A stretch of DNA of 41,624 bases from a bacterium (GCA_021160245.1 JAGHCW010000018.1:1-41624), one strand, 5' to 3'; shown: positions 17,916-27,477, counted from the stretch's first letter. Numbers and translations are program-made. The notes: a model not told the origin generated them from the sequence alone.

Positions 17916-19636
17916 TATATATCTCTTCTTCTGGGCGCCCAGGCGCTAAGCCTTGCAACCCTCGTTGTCATTATCTCTCTGCAAACCACAACCATTGTCC
18001 GCCATCCAGCTATCCCATCGGCACTCAACCCACAACTGAGCTGGAATTCTCGAACCGCCCGAGCGCATTCCGCGTCGTATTCGTCGCTTCTAGAACCGCC
18101 CAGAAAACCTAGATTGAAAAGTCTAGCCCTAAACGCCGCAACATCAGGTCCTCGCTTGCCTGACCGCAACGGCCGTCTCAGACCATCAAGGTCCGGCAAT
18201 ATATATATTGCCCTCGAATTGGATCGCTTGTCAAGAACCGTGCTGTGAAGCCTTAAAAGCCCGTCAATGGAATCCGCGACAATGGCCGCCTTGCCGTCGT
18301 ATCCAACAAGCGCGCAATACCGAGGCGCGACTCCGGTTTCAGGCGTCAGGAGCGCTAAGCATGGAACATCAAGCTGAATAAGACGCGATATTCTGGCCCG
18401 ATGTGACTCGAGCCTAAATCCAATACCGGTCATCATTATCCTAACATCGGACAGAGTGGTTGCCCGCTCAAACTCGTCCCGAGAGTAAAACTTCGAAATG
18501 TCCTCCCCCCAAAGCCGCAGAACCGTGGCGACCGCGCCGGCCAACGCGAGCTGCTCCGACTCTACACGGAAAACACCAGAATCGTCGAATTGCGCCCAGC
18601 TCTTAGAGCTCGCAATCGGCGACTCATCCGCCTGTCCGCCAAATAGTGCCCCCTCACGAGCAGGCCCTCTCGCTGCGGCCGAGGCAGGCTCTTTGTGCCC
18701 GACTTCGCTTCGATAAATGCCCAGCCGCCCTGAAGTTAAAACCCAACCCACAAGGAGCGCGGCCAGAATGGCTGCCGCCGCCGGAACGCCTATCCTCAAA
18801 AGAGCCCTGCCTATGACTCCGGTACTCTCTGCGTGTTGAATGCCGATTTCCTTGAGCGCCGCCCTAACATGGGCTACCTTAACGCGGTTCTCATTTGTCC
18901 CGTACGCGCAGAGCATCGACTTATCGCAGACGAGGTTTATCTTGCGCGGAATGCCCCCTGAATGACGAAAGATCTTCTTAATAGCGCCGCTATCGAAGAT
19001 ATCTAGGTGAGCGCCCGCAACCCTCAGACGATGAGCAATATACTGAGATGTCTCAGAAAAATCCAAAGGCCCAATATGATATCTGACCGCGACGCGCTGC
19101 GCAAGAGGAGTCATTGAAGGCCTGGACAATACATCTGAAAGGTCCGGCTGCCCCACCAGAACAATCTGGATTAACTTCTCCTTCGCGGTCTCGAGGTTAG
19201 AAAGAAGCCTTATCTGCTCCAGCGACTCCTCAGAAAGCTTGTGCGCCTCATCGACTATGACAACAACATTGCCCCCAATCTCGAACTGCTTGAGCAGAAA
19301 ATCATTCAATGCCTTCGTTAAGCGCTTGCGACTATTGTCCTCATGCTCAAGTCCTAAGTCCTCATTGATCGTCTGAAGAAGCTCAAGCGGCGACAAAGTA
19401 GGATTAAGAACCAGCGCCGTCTTGACACCCTCGTCTAATCTCGTGAGAAGCGACCTACATAAAGTCGTCTTGCCCGCCCCAACGTCGCCCGTTATCACCA
19501 CAAAGCCCTGCCGGTTGCTTATCCCAAAATCAAGATGCTCCACCGCCTCATGATGCTTGTGGCTCATAAAGAAGAATCTTGGGTCCGGAGTGAGATTGAA
19601 CGGGAGCTCCTGAAGGTTAAAGAAGCTCAGATACAT
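17915..19636 (-). CDS. GspA/ExeA-like AAA ATPase with C-terminal peptidoglycan-binding domain
   Basis: MYLSFFNLQELPFNLTPDPRFFFMSHKHHEAVEHLDFGISNRQGFVVITGDVGAGKTTLCRSLL (Walker A), VVVIVDEAHKLS (Walker B), TM near residue 285, C-terminal LRSGKRGPDVAAFRARLFNLGFL...AVREFQLSCGLSADGIAGWRT (PG_binding_1-like). Confidence 0.9.
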   Translation of the reverse strand: MYLSFFNLQELPFNLTPDPRFFFMSHKHHEAVEHLDFGISNRQGFVVITGDVGAGKTTLCRSLLTRLDEGVKTALVLNPTLSPLELLQTINEDLGLEHEDNSRKRLTKALNDFLLKQFEIGGNVVVIVDEAHKLSEESLEQIRLLSNLETAKEKLIQIVLVGQPDLSDVLSRPSMTPLAQRVAVRYHIGPLDFSETSQYIAHRLRVAGAHLDIFDSGAIKKIFRHSGGIPRKINLVCDKSMLCAYGTNENRVKVAHVRAALKEIGIQHAESTGVIGRALLRIGVPAAAAILAALLVGWVLTSGRLGIYRSEVGHKEPASAAARGPAREGALFGGQADESPIASSKSWAQFDDSGVFRVESEQLALAGAVATVLRLWGEDISKFYSRDEFERATTLSDVRIMMTGIGFRLESHRARISRLIQLDVPCLALLTPETGVAPRYCALVGYDGKAAIVADSIDGLLRLHSTVLDKRSNSRAIYILPDLDGLRRPLRSGKRGPDVAAFRARLFNLGFLGGSRSDEYDAECARAVREFQLSCGLSADGIAGWRTMVVVCREIMTTRVARLSAWAPRRRDI

Positions 19637-19777
19637 CGTCAGACCAAAACGAAATCAAGCCAACTACTGGCATTGAGGCGGGGGTTACTTCCAATAACGC
19701 AAAGCACGGCTGCCGCATTGTCGATTCCTCGCATACTCGCTCGCACACCCTTCTCACCGATTCCGCTTCTGAGCGAT

Positions 19778-19874
19778 TGGCGGAAGCGTGTGGGAATCGA
19801 ACCCACCAGAGACAGCATTACTGCCCCTTACTGGATTTGAAGTCCAGAAGACCCACCAGGACCTATCCGCCTCC
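19778..19874 (-). tRNA. selC: Selenocysteine tRNA, anticodon UCA
   Basis: Reverse complement GGAGGCGG-AT-AGGTCC-TGGT-GGGTCT-TCTGGACTTCAAATCCAG-TAAGGGGCAGTAATGCTGTCTCTG-GTGGGTTCGATTCCCAC-ACGCTTCC-GCCA: anticodon loop CTTCAAA (UCA), 6-bp D stem with 4-nt loop, long variable arm, T arm GTGGG-TTCGATT-CCCAC, encoded CCA. Confidence 0.95.
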
Positions 19875-20019
19875 GCTCAAATCATTGCTAGAACAAATGA
19901 ACTCTAAAGAGTGTTCACCAAAATCCAAAGCTTTGGTTAAACAGAACCACATGTCAAGTACTGGCGGACGTCCGGTGATCCTCGATTGCAGGAGGCTGTC
20001 CACAGGTTCGCGTTCCAAC

Positions 20020-20091
20020 GTAGGGGCGATTCACGAATCGCGCAACTTCAGCGCCACAACATATTGTGGGCGATTCGTGAATCGCCCCTAC
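20020..20091. repeat. Nested palindromic intergenic repeat, 21-bp perfect inverted arms
   Basis: GTAGGGGCGATTCACGAATCG (20020-20040) and its exact reverse complement CGATTCGTGAATCGCCCCTAC (20071-20091), with an inner hairpin CCACAA-CATA-TTGTGG (20054-20069). Confidence 0.9.
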
Positions 20092-20144
20092 AGAACACGC
20101 CTTGCCCATTTATGACCCAGCCTCAGGAAGCCCGCCCTACACAT

Positions 20145-20349
20145 CAATCTGATTTGGGGGGTGATGCCCGAAAAATCAGATTGGCGCGGGCGGTTCTGGC
20201 TTTTTGGAGTGCGGTGGCTCGACGCCGCACTCCATAATCACCCAACGGATGCAACTCATAGACCGACTCCTTGCGAGCTCATAACCTCTGGGCAGCCGGC
20301 AAACGTCTTCATCCCTCCATGTCCTTTGCGGTCAATCTGATTTTCCGGG
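20145..20349. repeat. MITE-like element with terminal inverted repeats, related to 1208-1480
   Basis: CCCGAAAAATCAGATTG (20167-20183) versus reverse complement of 20333-20349 (CCCGGAAAATCAGATTG), 16/17 match; additional end copy CAATCTGATTT at 20145-20155; internal hairpin around AGTGCGGTGGCTCGACGCCGCACT. Confidence 0.7.
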
Positions 20350-20439
20350 TGATGATTATCAGCTTGTCAGGCTCTTATATCTTGGGTATTGTATATCTTG
20401 CAGCATAAAATGGCTGTTTGGGTGTCTCAAAGGTAGATT

Positions 20440-21597
20440 TTGGAGAGAAGACAAATGAACCGCTACACACGAGCCGGTCTAACATACTCGCTTGCCCTGC
20501 TGGTAGCCCTCGGCATCAGCGCCTCGAGTATGGCTCTGGCCGAGGCGATTATTATTGACCACAATTGTATCGATCTGTCACAAATACCACCTGAATGGAT
20601 CGACGCTGCCCAGCAGCAGCTAAAGCTCCATTATGGACACACGTCTCACGGCTCGCAGCTGATATACGGGCTTGAGAGGTTGGCGAGTGCCGATCCCACC
20701 TTCGATGCCGCAATAGGACACGGTGAACTGCCAACGCAGCAGGGCGCATTGTGCGTTTATGACGTGGACAACTCGCCAGATGACTACTATTACGACACGC
20801 AGTCGATCCTGGACAGTCTTGAGGCGCTGAATCTGTCGATGTTTGGCTGGTGCTGTCAGGCGGACTACAGTGATTGGGAAGACTACCTCGATGACTACTT
20901 GGCGAATATGCAGGCATTCGAGGACGCAAATCCCGACGTCACGTTCATCTATATGACCGGCAATGCGCAGAGTGAAGATCAGGATGGCTACAATCGATAT
21001 CGATTCAACGGGGAGATTCGCAGATTCTGCAATGAAAATGACAAGGTGCTATTCGATTTTGCCGATCTCGACTCTTGGTACGACGGTGAGCAGCACACAT
21101 ATCGCTATAATCGTAACAACGTACCGCTTGAACACCCCCACTTTAATGGGAACGAGGCGGGGCACACCACGTATGAGAGTTGCGAGCAGAAGGGTCGGGC
21201 TGTTTGGTGGATGATGGCCAGGCTAGCCGGATGGAATCCACATCCCGATCCATCCCCAGACATCAAGGCGAATCACTCAGATGAGGACCTCATGCTATTC
21301 GAAGGGCAACCCGTTGTCATAACGGTAAGCCTCGCTCCAGGCGACGCAACCGAGACAGTGGACTTTTGGCTCTGCGTCGATACACCATTTGGCTGGTATT
21401 CTTACGTCAACTCGGTTGGCTGGGCGCCCGGTCTTGAGCGAACGGCGCTTGTTCAGCCATTTGCCTTCGCAGATTTGGAGGTTCTTAGATTGTCCATTCC
21501 TGTTGGTGATTATGTATTCTATTTCGCGATTGATGACGATGCCGACGGGATACCAACTGGCGACTTCTTGGATTATGTAAGAGTTGAGGTGAATTGA
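20440..21597 (+). CDS. Secreted hypothetical protein, possible SGNH-hydrolase-like fold with C-terminal beta domain
   Basis: Signal peptide (TRAGLTYSLALLVALGISASSMALA), HTSHGSQLIYGL, DVTFIYMTGNAQ, HPHFNGNEAGHTTY; 385 aa. Likely start is the internal ATG at MNRYTR. Confidence 0.65.
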   Translation: MERRQMNRYTRAGLTYSLALLVALGISASSMALAEAIIIDHNCIDLSQIPPEWIDAAQQQLKLHYGHTSHGSQLIYGLERLASADPTFDAAIGHGELPTQQGALCVYDVDNSPDDYYYDTQSILDSLEALNLSMFGWCCQADYSDWEDYLDDYLANMQAFEDANPDVTFIYMTGNAQSEDQDGYNRYRFNGEIRRFCNENDKVLFDFADLDSWYDGEQHTYRYNRNNVPLEHPHFNGNEAGHTTYESCEQKGRAVWWMMARLAGWNPHPDPSPDIKANHSDEDLMLFEGQPVVITVSLAPGDATETVDFWLCVDTPFGWYSYVNSVGWAPGLERTALVQPFAFADLEVLRLSIPVGDYVFYFAIDDDADGIPTGDFLDYVRVEVN

Positions 21598-21722
21598 TCT
21601 ATTCTGGAGGCAACAGGCCGGTCTTGATTCAAGCTACCTTGCTCAAGTAAAGTCCCGCTAATCAGGTTGGCCGGATGTGATCATCTTGCGCTCAATCGGT
21701 ATCTTGGATTGCAGTGTGGGAT

Positions 21723-21790
21723 GAGCTGTGGTGTAGGACGGGTTTTCCAGCCTGTCCATGGTATAGGACGAGCTGCGGTGTAGGACGGGT
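21723..21790. repeat. Short direct repeat of 21 nt (one mismatch) in an intergenic region
   Basis: gagctgtggtgtaggacgggt (21723-21743) and gagctgcggtgtaggacgggt (21770-21790), with a partial related unit ggtataggacgagctg between them. Confidence 0.75.
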
Positions 21791-21937
21791 AATTGTATGG
21801 CAGGCCAGAGAATCCGCCTTACTCTGATTATTCGGGAGATAACTTCGCGGTGACAACCCCGCAAAAGCGGTGTTAGTATAATTGCTGGAGGTCGCTTAGT
21901 TGATGAGTGAATCTGCAGGGCTTTACATTAAAGTAGG

Positions 21938-22705
21938 TTGCGGATTATGAAGATTCGTGTTTTGGGATGCTACGGCGGTGTGACTCGGGACCATCGAGTT
22001 ACGGGCTTCCTTATCAATGATCATATTCTACTTGACCCAGGCACTGTGGCCGACCCGCTGACTCTTGAGGAGCAAAACCTGATCGATGTTGCCATAATCA
22101 GCCATTCGCATCTCGATCACTGCGCCGGCATTGCCTTTCTGGCGGATAACATCTTCGCGCAAGCTGATAGAGGTGTCCGCATAATCGCCATGCCAAAGAC
22201 TGCTGAGGCCATACAAAAGCATCTTCTCAATGGAACTATGTGGCCAGATTTCACAAGCATTGCGAATGAAGTGAGTTCTATCGCGGCAATAGAAACACTG
22301 AGTGTGAACAAGGCAAAGCCTGTTGAGGAGCTCGTCATTACGCCCTTCCCTGCTGAGCATACCGTTCCGACGGTCGGTTTTGTGATTGCGGATGAGGGAG
22401 GCGCTCTTTTGTATTCTGCGGATACTTCCGACATCACAGCGGCAGTTGACGCCTCGACAGGAGTTGAAAACTTAAGATTGGCGATAGTCGAGGCCTCATT
22501 CCCAAACAGGATGAGGGAGCTAGCCCGGAAAACGGGGCATCTTGTGCCTGAAATGTGCTCGCCACTGGTCAAAGCCCTGGGCAATAAAGTGCCGATCCGA
22601 CTGTTCCACATGAAGCCTCGATACGTCGATGAAATAAGAAGCGATGCCGCCTCGCTCGATGGGGATGTCGCTCTTCTGTCTGAAGGCGAGGTCCTGCAGG
22701 TTTAG
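21938..22705 (+). CDS. Metallo-beta-lactamase-fold hydrolase, class II cyclic-nucleotide phosphodiesterase-like
   Basis: VAIISHSHLDHCAGIAFLADNIF (HxHxDH), FPAEHTVPTVGFVI, LLYSADTSD; likely start ATG at 21947. Confidence 0.8.
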   Translation: MRIMKIRVLGCYGGVTRDHRVTGFLINDHILLDPGTVADPLTLEEQNLIDVAIISHSHLDHCAGIAFLADNIFAQADRGVRIIAMPKTAEAIQKHLLNGTMWPDFTSIANEVSSIAAIETLSVNKAKPVEELVITPFPAEHTVPTVGFVIADEGGALLYSADTSDITAAVDASTGVENLRLAIVEASFPNRMRELARKTGHLVPEMCSPLVKALGNKVPIRLFHMKPRYVDEIRSDAASLDGDVALLSEGEVLQV

Positions 22706-22756
22706 GACTTCAAATCTCAAATACAAAGCGAGTTATCGAATATGGACTTTAGATAG

Positions 22757-23644
22757 ATGGTTTGGTTTAAGAAGAAAAAAGGAATACAGACTCCCGTCGG
22801 GGGACTCAAGATCGAGATGCCCGATGGCATGTGGCTCAAATGCCCGGGCTGCATGGACCTCATCTACCGAAGAGAGGTCGAGGATAATCTCAAAGTCTGC
22901 CCCAAGTGTGATTACCACTTCAAACTCGGCTGCCGAGAGCGCTGCGAGCAGCTCTTCGATGGTGGTAAGTATGAAGAGTTTGATATGGATGTCTATCCGA
23001 CAGACCCACTGAAATTCACAGACAGCAAGAAGTACAAGGACAGGATTAAGGAACACCAGAAGAGGACTGGCCTCGTGGATGCTGTGATTAACACCGAGGG
23101 CAAGATCGCCTCGTGCCCGGTTATTGCCTCCGTGATGCACTTTGGTTTCATGGGTGGGAGCATGGGTTCCGTGGTTGGGGAGAAGGTAACGCGAGCCTTT
23201 GAGCGCGCGGGTAGGAAAAACCTGCCCATGATAACGATCGCAAGCACCGGAGGCGCAAGGATGCAAGAGGGTATGCTGTCTTTGATGCAAATGGCTAAGA
23301 CCAGCCAGGCTGCAGCGCGATTTGCGGCGACGGGCAACGTCTTCATCTCCATTCTCACGGATCCATCCACGGCCGGTGTCATGGCATCATTTGCAATGCT
23401 AGGTGATTTGATCATTGCCGAGCCAGGCGCCCTGATAGGCTTTGCCGGGCCCAGGGTGATAAAAGAGACGATCGGCGAGGAGCTGCCGGAGGGCTTCCAG
23501 AGCGCGGAGTTCGTCCGGGAGCACGGCTTCGTTGACATTATCGTCGAGCGCAAACGACTCAAGAAGGTGTTGGGCTCTCTGCTCACTTTCTTCACATCCG
23601 CCGGCAAAGGCTCTGACCTCGGTGAATTGAAGGCTCAAGGGTGA
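22757..23644 (+). CDS. accD: Acetyl-CoA carboxylase carboxyltransferase subunit beta
   Basis: Zinc finger CPGCMDLIYRREVEDNLKVCPKC; ASTGGARMQEGMLSLMQMAKTS; GFAGPRVIKETIGEELPEGFQ. Confidence 0.97.
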   Translation: MVWFKKKKGIQTPVGGLKIEMPDGMWLKCPGCMDLIYRREVEDNLKVCPKCDYHFKLGCRERCEQLFDGGKYEEFDMDVYPTDPLKFTDSKKYKDRIKEHQKRTGLVDAVINTEGKIASCPVIASVMHFGFMGGSMGSVVGEKVTRAFERAGRKNLPMITIASTGGARMQEGMLSLMQMAKTSQAAARFAATGNVFISILTDPSTAGVMASFAMLGDLIIAEPGALIGFAGPRVIKETIGEELPEGFQSAEFVREHGFVDIIVERKRLKKVLGSLLTFFTSAGKGSDLGELKAQG

Positions 23645-26139
23645 TTCACACCGGCTGGCATTCTCTGGCCTCAAGGGCCTGCCTGCCAGTTCTTGCCGCA
23701 ATGTTGCTCTTCACTACTCTTCTTGTGGCCGATGCCGACGCTCAGAACAAGATAATTGGCCAAATTGAAGATGTACAAGACAGGTTCATGAATCTCGCCG
23801 ACGCGGATGACAAGATTCAGATGCGAGCCATGCGACAAAGCTATGACGCAAATCTCGGTATATGGACATGCGAGGGAGCCGTGGACATCCGATTCGCAGA
23901 GGTGCGCATTCGTGCGGATAAGCTGACTTTCAACGTCAACACCAGAGAGACAGTCGCCACGGGTAACATCATTCTGGAGTATCTGGAGAACAGAATCGTC
24001 GGGGAGCGGCTCGAGATAAACCTCAAAACGCGCCTCGGCCGAGTTTATTCCGCGCAGGCGTTCCTTGCTCCATCCTACTTCCTGAAGGCGGTACAACTTG
24101 AGCGATTTGAGTGGGACAAATACAAAATCACCGATGGAACGTTCACATCGTGTGAGCAGAAGGTCCCCGACTGGTCGCTTAAGATGAAGCGAGCGACAAT
24201 ACACATAGACCATTACCTCTACCTCGCGCACGGCTCAATGTGGGTTAAAAAAATGCCGGTGGCCTATCTGCCTTACTGGATATACCCAATAAAGCCGGCC
24301 CGAACGACGGGGTTCTTAATGCCGGAAATCGGCAGTAGCACGAGGCTGGGAAGTTTCATGAAGAACTCCTTCTTCTGGGTAACCTCAGACAACACAGACC
24401 TCACGCTTTTTGCGGACTTATACGATGAGGGAACGTTTGGGCAGGGATTCGAGTTCCGTTACCTACTTGGAAAAGAGTCCTTCGGCGACTTCTATTTCTT
24501 TCATATCAGTGAAAAAAGCGACGACCAGCCGGATAACTCCACAATGCTCTATGACAACTTGTCCGAACGATGGGACACGTACCTACATCACCAGCAAAAC
24601 CTGGGCCTCGGCTTTAAGGGAACCGCCAACATCAACTACATCAGTGACCGCGACTATGGGAAGGACCACATATTCTCCATCTCGAGGCGCCCGCAGGAGT
24701 TGACCTCCCAGGTCTCCGTCACCCGAAGTTGGAGTGGCTTCTACATGTCGGGCAACGTGGTTCATATCGAGGGACTGGGTGAAGAGAATGATTACAATTC
24801 GATGCTGCAAAAGCTCCCAGAGCTCAATCTGGTAGGAATAAGACAGAAGATATTCGACTTGCCTGTCTATTACCAGTTCAGCCTTCAAGCAGCCAATCTA
24901 GTGCAGACATCACAGGCGCAGGGCAGCTGGCACTCCGTTAAGCGCTCGACGAAGCGATTCAACGTGTACCCTCAGATCGTGTATCCACTGAACTTCGGGC
25001 AGTGGTTTTCGATTACCGCCAATGCCGGACTACGCGAGACTTGGTACATCGACTCGCAAATGGACCTCTCCAATTTCGACCTAGAGGGCTTGGGCAAGGT
25101 CAAGACGTATTCCTTCCTTGCGGACAATAACCACCTGCTAACGGGCGGCCGCGACGGGGAGATATTCGACAGAGAGGGCACATTTGAGGGGATCGAGCGA
25201 CACGGCAATGACGTGAGACGAAGCATCTATGATTGTGGTCTCTCTCTCTCTGGGCCCTCGGTTCACAAGATATTCTCCGTCTCCGGCTGGGGCAACATAG
25301 ACAAGATCGAGCATCTGATCACGCCCGCCCTAAGCTACAACTACATTCCGGCCGTCAACCAGTCTCTGCTCTATAAGGTGGATTTGTCCGGCGATGGCGA
25401 CCCCGAGACAATGGCAAATGAATACAATCTCAACTACGATAGCACCGACTACATTGGCTGGGTTTACGGGGAGTGGGGCCGCAATTATATGACATACTCC
25501 ATCACAAACCGCCTCAGGGCCAAATCCATAACGTTGGACGACGACGGGCAGCCTCAAACAGAATACAGGGATCTCGTCACGCTCAAGTTCATGCAGCAGT
25601 ACGATTTCAGGATGAGGAAACTGCTCCAGAAGCCGGACTATGCCGGATACACACCCTATCTGAATCCGTTGTCTAATATCGGCAGTTACTTGACGCTCAA
25701 TCCGACCAAGACGCTCGAGGCGAAGGTGGACCTTTACTACAATCCACATAACAATTGCTTCGAGAGATATTACTTAAGTGGTGATTACAAGAGCGAGAGT
25801 TGGAATGCGGAGCTGGGATTCAGGGCAACTGACCCAGTCTATCCTGGCTCAGTTGATACGCGCTACTTAACTGCCAAGATCGGCTGCGCGCCTCATCCGA
25901 AGATCGAGCTCTTCGCCGAGGTCAATTACAACATCATCGAGGACCTGTTTAACCAGAATCAATATGCGATCGTCTATCACTCGCAATGTTGGTCGGTAAC
26001 GTTCTTCGCAGGACACGAGGCGCAGTATGTTTCCAGGTCCGAGAATGGCCAATCATATATAGAGAGAGAGGAAGAGACGCAGTTCTCTATCGTCATTTCG
26101 CTCAAAAATGTGGGATCGAGTAAGGTTCCTTTCATGTAG
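23641..26139 (+). CDS. lptD: LPS-assembly protein LptD
   Basis: 832 aa, signal sequence, OstA-like domain (GIWTCEGAVDIRFAEVRIRADKLTFNVNTRETVATGNI), W-Y-rich barrel, AYLPYWIYPIKPARTTGFLMPEIGSSTRLG; GTGA 4-nt overlap with accD. Confidence 0.92.
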   Translation: MIHTGWHSLASRACLPVLAAMLLFTTLLVADADAQNKIIGQIEDVQDRFMNLADADDKIQMRAMRQSYDANLGIWTCEGAVDIRFAEVRIRADKLTFNVNTRETVATGNIILEYLENRIVGERLEINLKTRLGRVYSAQAFLAPSYFLKAVQLERFEWDKYKITDGTFTSCEQKVPDWSLKMKRATIHIDHYLYLAHGSMWVKKMPVAYLPYWIYPIKPARTTGFLMPEIGSSTRLGSFMKNSFFWVTSDNTDLTLFADLYDEGTFGQGFEFRYLLGKESFGDFYFFHISEKSDDQPDNSTMLYDNLSERWDTYLHHQQNLGLGFKGTANINYISDRDYGKDHIFSISRRPQELTSQVSVTRSWSGFYMSGNVVHIEGLGEENDYNSMLQKLPELNLVGIRQKIFDLPVYYQFSLQAANLVQTSQAQGSWHSVKRSTKRFNVYPQIVYPLNFGQWFSITANAGLRETWYIDSQMDLSNFDLEGLGKVKTYSFLADNNHLLTGGRDGEIFDREGTFEGIERHGNDVRRSIYDCGLSLSGPSVHKIFSVSGWGNIDKIEHLITPALSYNYIPAVNQSLLYKVDLSGDGDPETMANEYNLNYDSTDYIGWVYGEWGRNYMTYSITNRLRAKSITLDDDGQPQTEYRDLVTLKFMQQYDFRMRKLLQKPDYAGYTPYLNPLSNIGSYLTLNPTKTLEAKVDLYYNPHNNCFERYYLSGDYKSESWNAELGFRATDPVYPGSVDTRYLTAKIGCAPHPKIELFAEVNYNIIEDLFNQNQYAIVYHSQCWSVTFFAGHEAQYVSRSENGQSYIEREEETQFSIVISLKNVGSSKVPFM

Positions 26140-26313
26140 GATCAAGTTTTCACGCTAGGCCTTCCCTTCTTCCTCTTCTCCCGTTTGCCCGGCGGGGAAA
26201 TTCCCCTCACAATAGCGACTTGACATTGGCGCTTGAATGCTGCGAGGATTATTGGCGGCGATAGGGATTGTATCAGTATGATTCGCGGATTTACTGATTA
26301 ATGAGGATGAGCT

Positions 26314-26583
26314 ATGAGTGTTGCCTTCATTAGCGGCTTTGCATTCAAGGCCATCAGGACCGTTTTTCTGGCGGCTCTTCCGCTTCTTCTGGCCGGGCTG
26401 ATAACGGGAGTTATGATCTCGATATTCCAGGCTGTGACCTCCATCAGCGATCAGAGTCTGGTCTTCATCCCCAAGGTTATTGCGGTTATGCTCTCGCTTC
26501 TGATTTTTCTGCCGTGGATACTGGGCATTCTGACGGGCTTCACAGTAGAGCTGTTCACGAATTTCCCCATATATATACAGTAA
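26314..26583 (+). CDS. fliQ: Flagellar export protein FliQ
   Basis: 89 aa, two TM; LPLLLAGLITGVMISIFQAVTSISDQSLVFIPKVIAV. Confidence 0.95.
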   Translation: MSVAFISGFAFKAIRTVFLAALPLLLAGLITGVMISIFQAVTSISDQSLVFIPKVIAVMLSLLIFLPWILGILTGFTVELFTNFPIYIQ

Positions 26584-26694
26584 ACATTGGGAGGGCTTCG
26601 TTCAGCCCATTCTATAGGGGCCTGACACGAAGGTCCTATCCACTTCGGGGGAGGTGCAAAAGGTCTTCTCCTATGTGTTGATTATGGAAGGTAA

Positions 26695-27477
26695 ATGGAA
26701 CTTTTCAACTTTCAAATAGAAGAGGTCCAGGTTTTCTTCCTGATATTGGCCCGGACACTTGGAGTAGTAGCGCTCGCGCCGATATTCGGTGCGCCCGTTG
26801 TTCATCGGATCGTGAAAGTGGGACTTGCCTTATTCATCACAATTCTTCTCTTCCCCGTTGTGCCAATCGACGGGGTGGTGATTCCGGATGGGCTGGGCCA
26901 GCTTGCGATAGGTCTTCTGGGCGAGCTTGCGGTTGGGATAATTGTTGGCTTCATCGCGCGTGTGTGCCTCATCGCGGTGGAAATGGGCGCTCAAGTGGTC
27001 AGCTATCAGATGGGCTTTGCAATAGCGAATGTCCTCGACCCCCAGAGCAACAGCCAGATGTCAGCCATATCGCTCTTTCAGAATATGACCGCCGTACTCA
27101 TATTTTTGGCAATTGATGCGCATCACTGGCTCCTTGAGGCGTTAGCGGAGAGTTTCAAGGCGGTCAAGCCACTCTCTGTCGTGGTTCCGAAAGAAGTTGG
27201 GCTCATGGGTGTTAATATCATGCAGAATCTATTCGTCGCGGCAGTGAAGATCGCAGCCCCGGGTATCGTCGTTCTCCTGATGGTCTCGCTGCTGATGGGC
27301 ATAATTGCTCGAACTGTGCCGCAGGTGAATATACTCATCGTGGGACTCCCTCTTAAGATAGGGATTGGGCTTATCGTGATCGGGGCGTCGATGCTTCACT
27401 TCTCAAACGAGGTAGTGAAGCTGCTGATTAGAATGCGTTTTGACATCTCAACCGCCATCAGATTCCTGGGAGGATAG
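26695..27477 (+). CDS. fliR: Flagellar export protein FliR
   Basis: 260 aa; FFLILARTLGVVALAPIFG, YQMGFAIANVLDPQSNSQMSAI; located between fliQ and flhB. Confidence 0.95.
   Translation: MELFNFQIEEVQVFFLILARTLGVVALAPIFGAPVVHRIVKVGLALFITILLFPVVPIDGVVIPDGLGQLAIGLLGELAVGIIVGFIARVCLIAVEMGAQVVSYQMGFAIANVLDPQSNSQMSAISLFQNMTAVLIFLAIDAHHWLLEALAESFKAVKPLSVVVPKEVGLMGVNIMQNLFVAAVKIAAPGIVVLLMVSLLMGIIARTVPQVNILIVGLPLKIGIGLIVIGASMLHFSNEVVKLLIRMRFDISTAIRFLGG

Noticed and set aside
19777-20115. ORF 19777..20115 (+)
   Set aside because: Covers the tRNA-Sec gene and the palindromic repeat on the opposite strand; not a protein gene.
20552-20929. Minus-strand ORF antisense to the secreted hypothetical protein
   Set aside because: Pro/Ser/Arg-rich shadow composition, no start context.
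26194-26206. Palindrome GGGGAAATTCCCC after lptD
   Set aside because: Only a 6-bp arm without a T-tract; too weak to call a terminator or operator.
26210-26313. Possible sigma-54 or sigma-70 promoter upstream of fliQ (TTGACATTGGCGCTTGAATGCTG)
   Set aside because: TTGACA is present but no acceptable -10 at 17 +/- 1 nt, and the GG-GC spacing is wrong for sigma-54 by one base.
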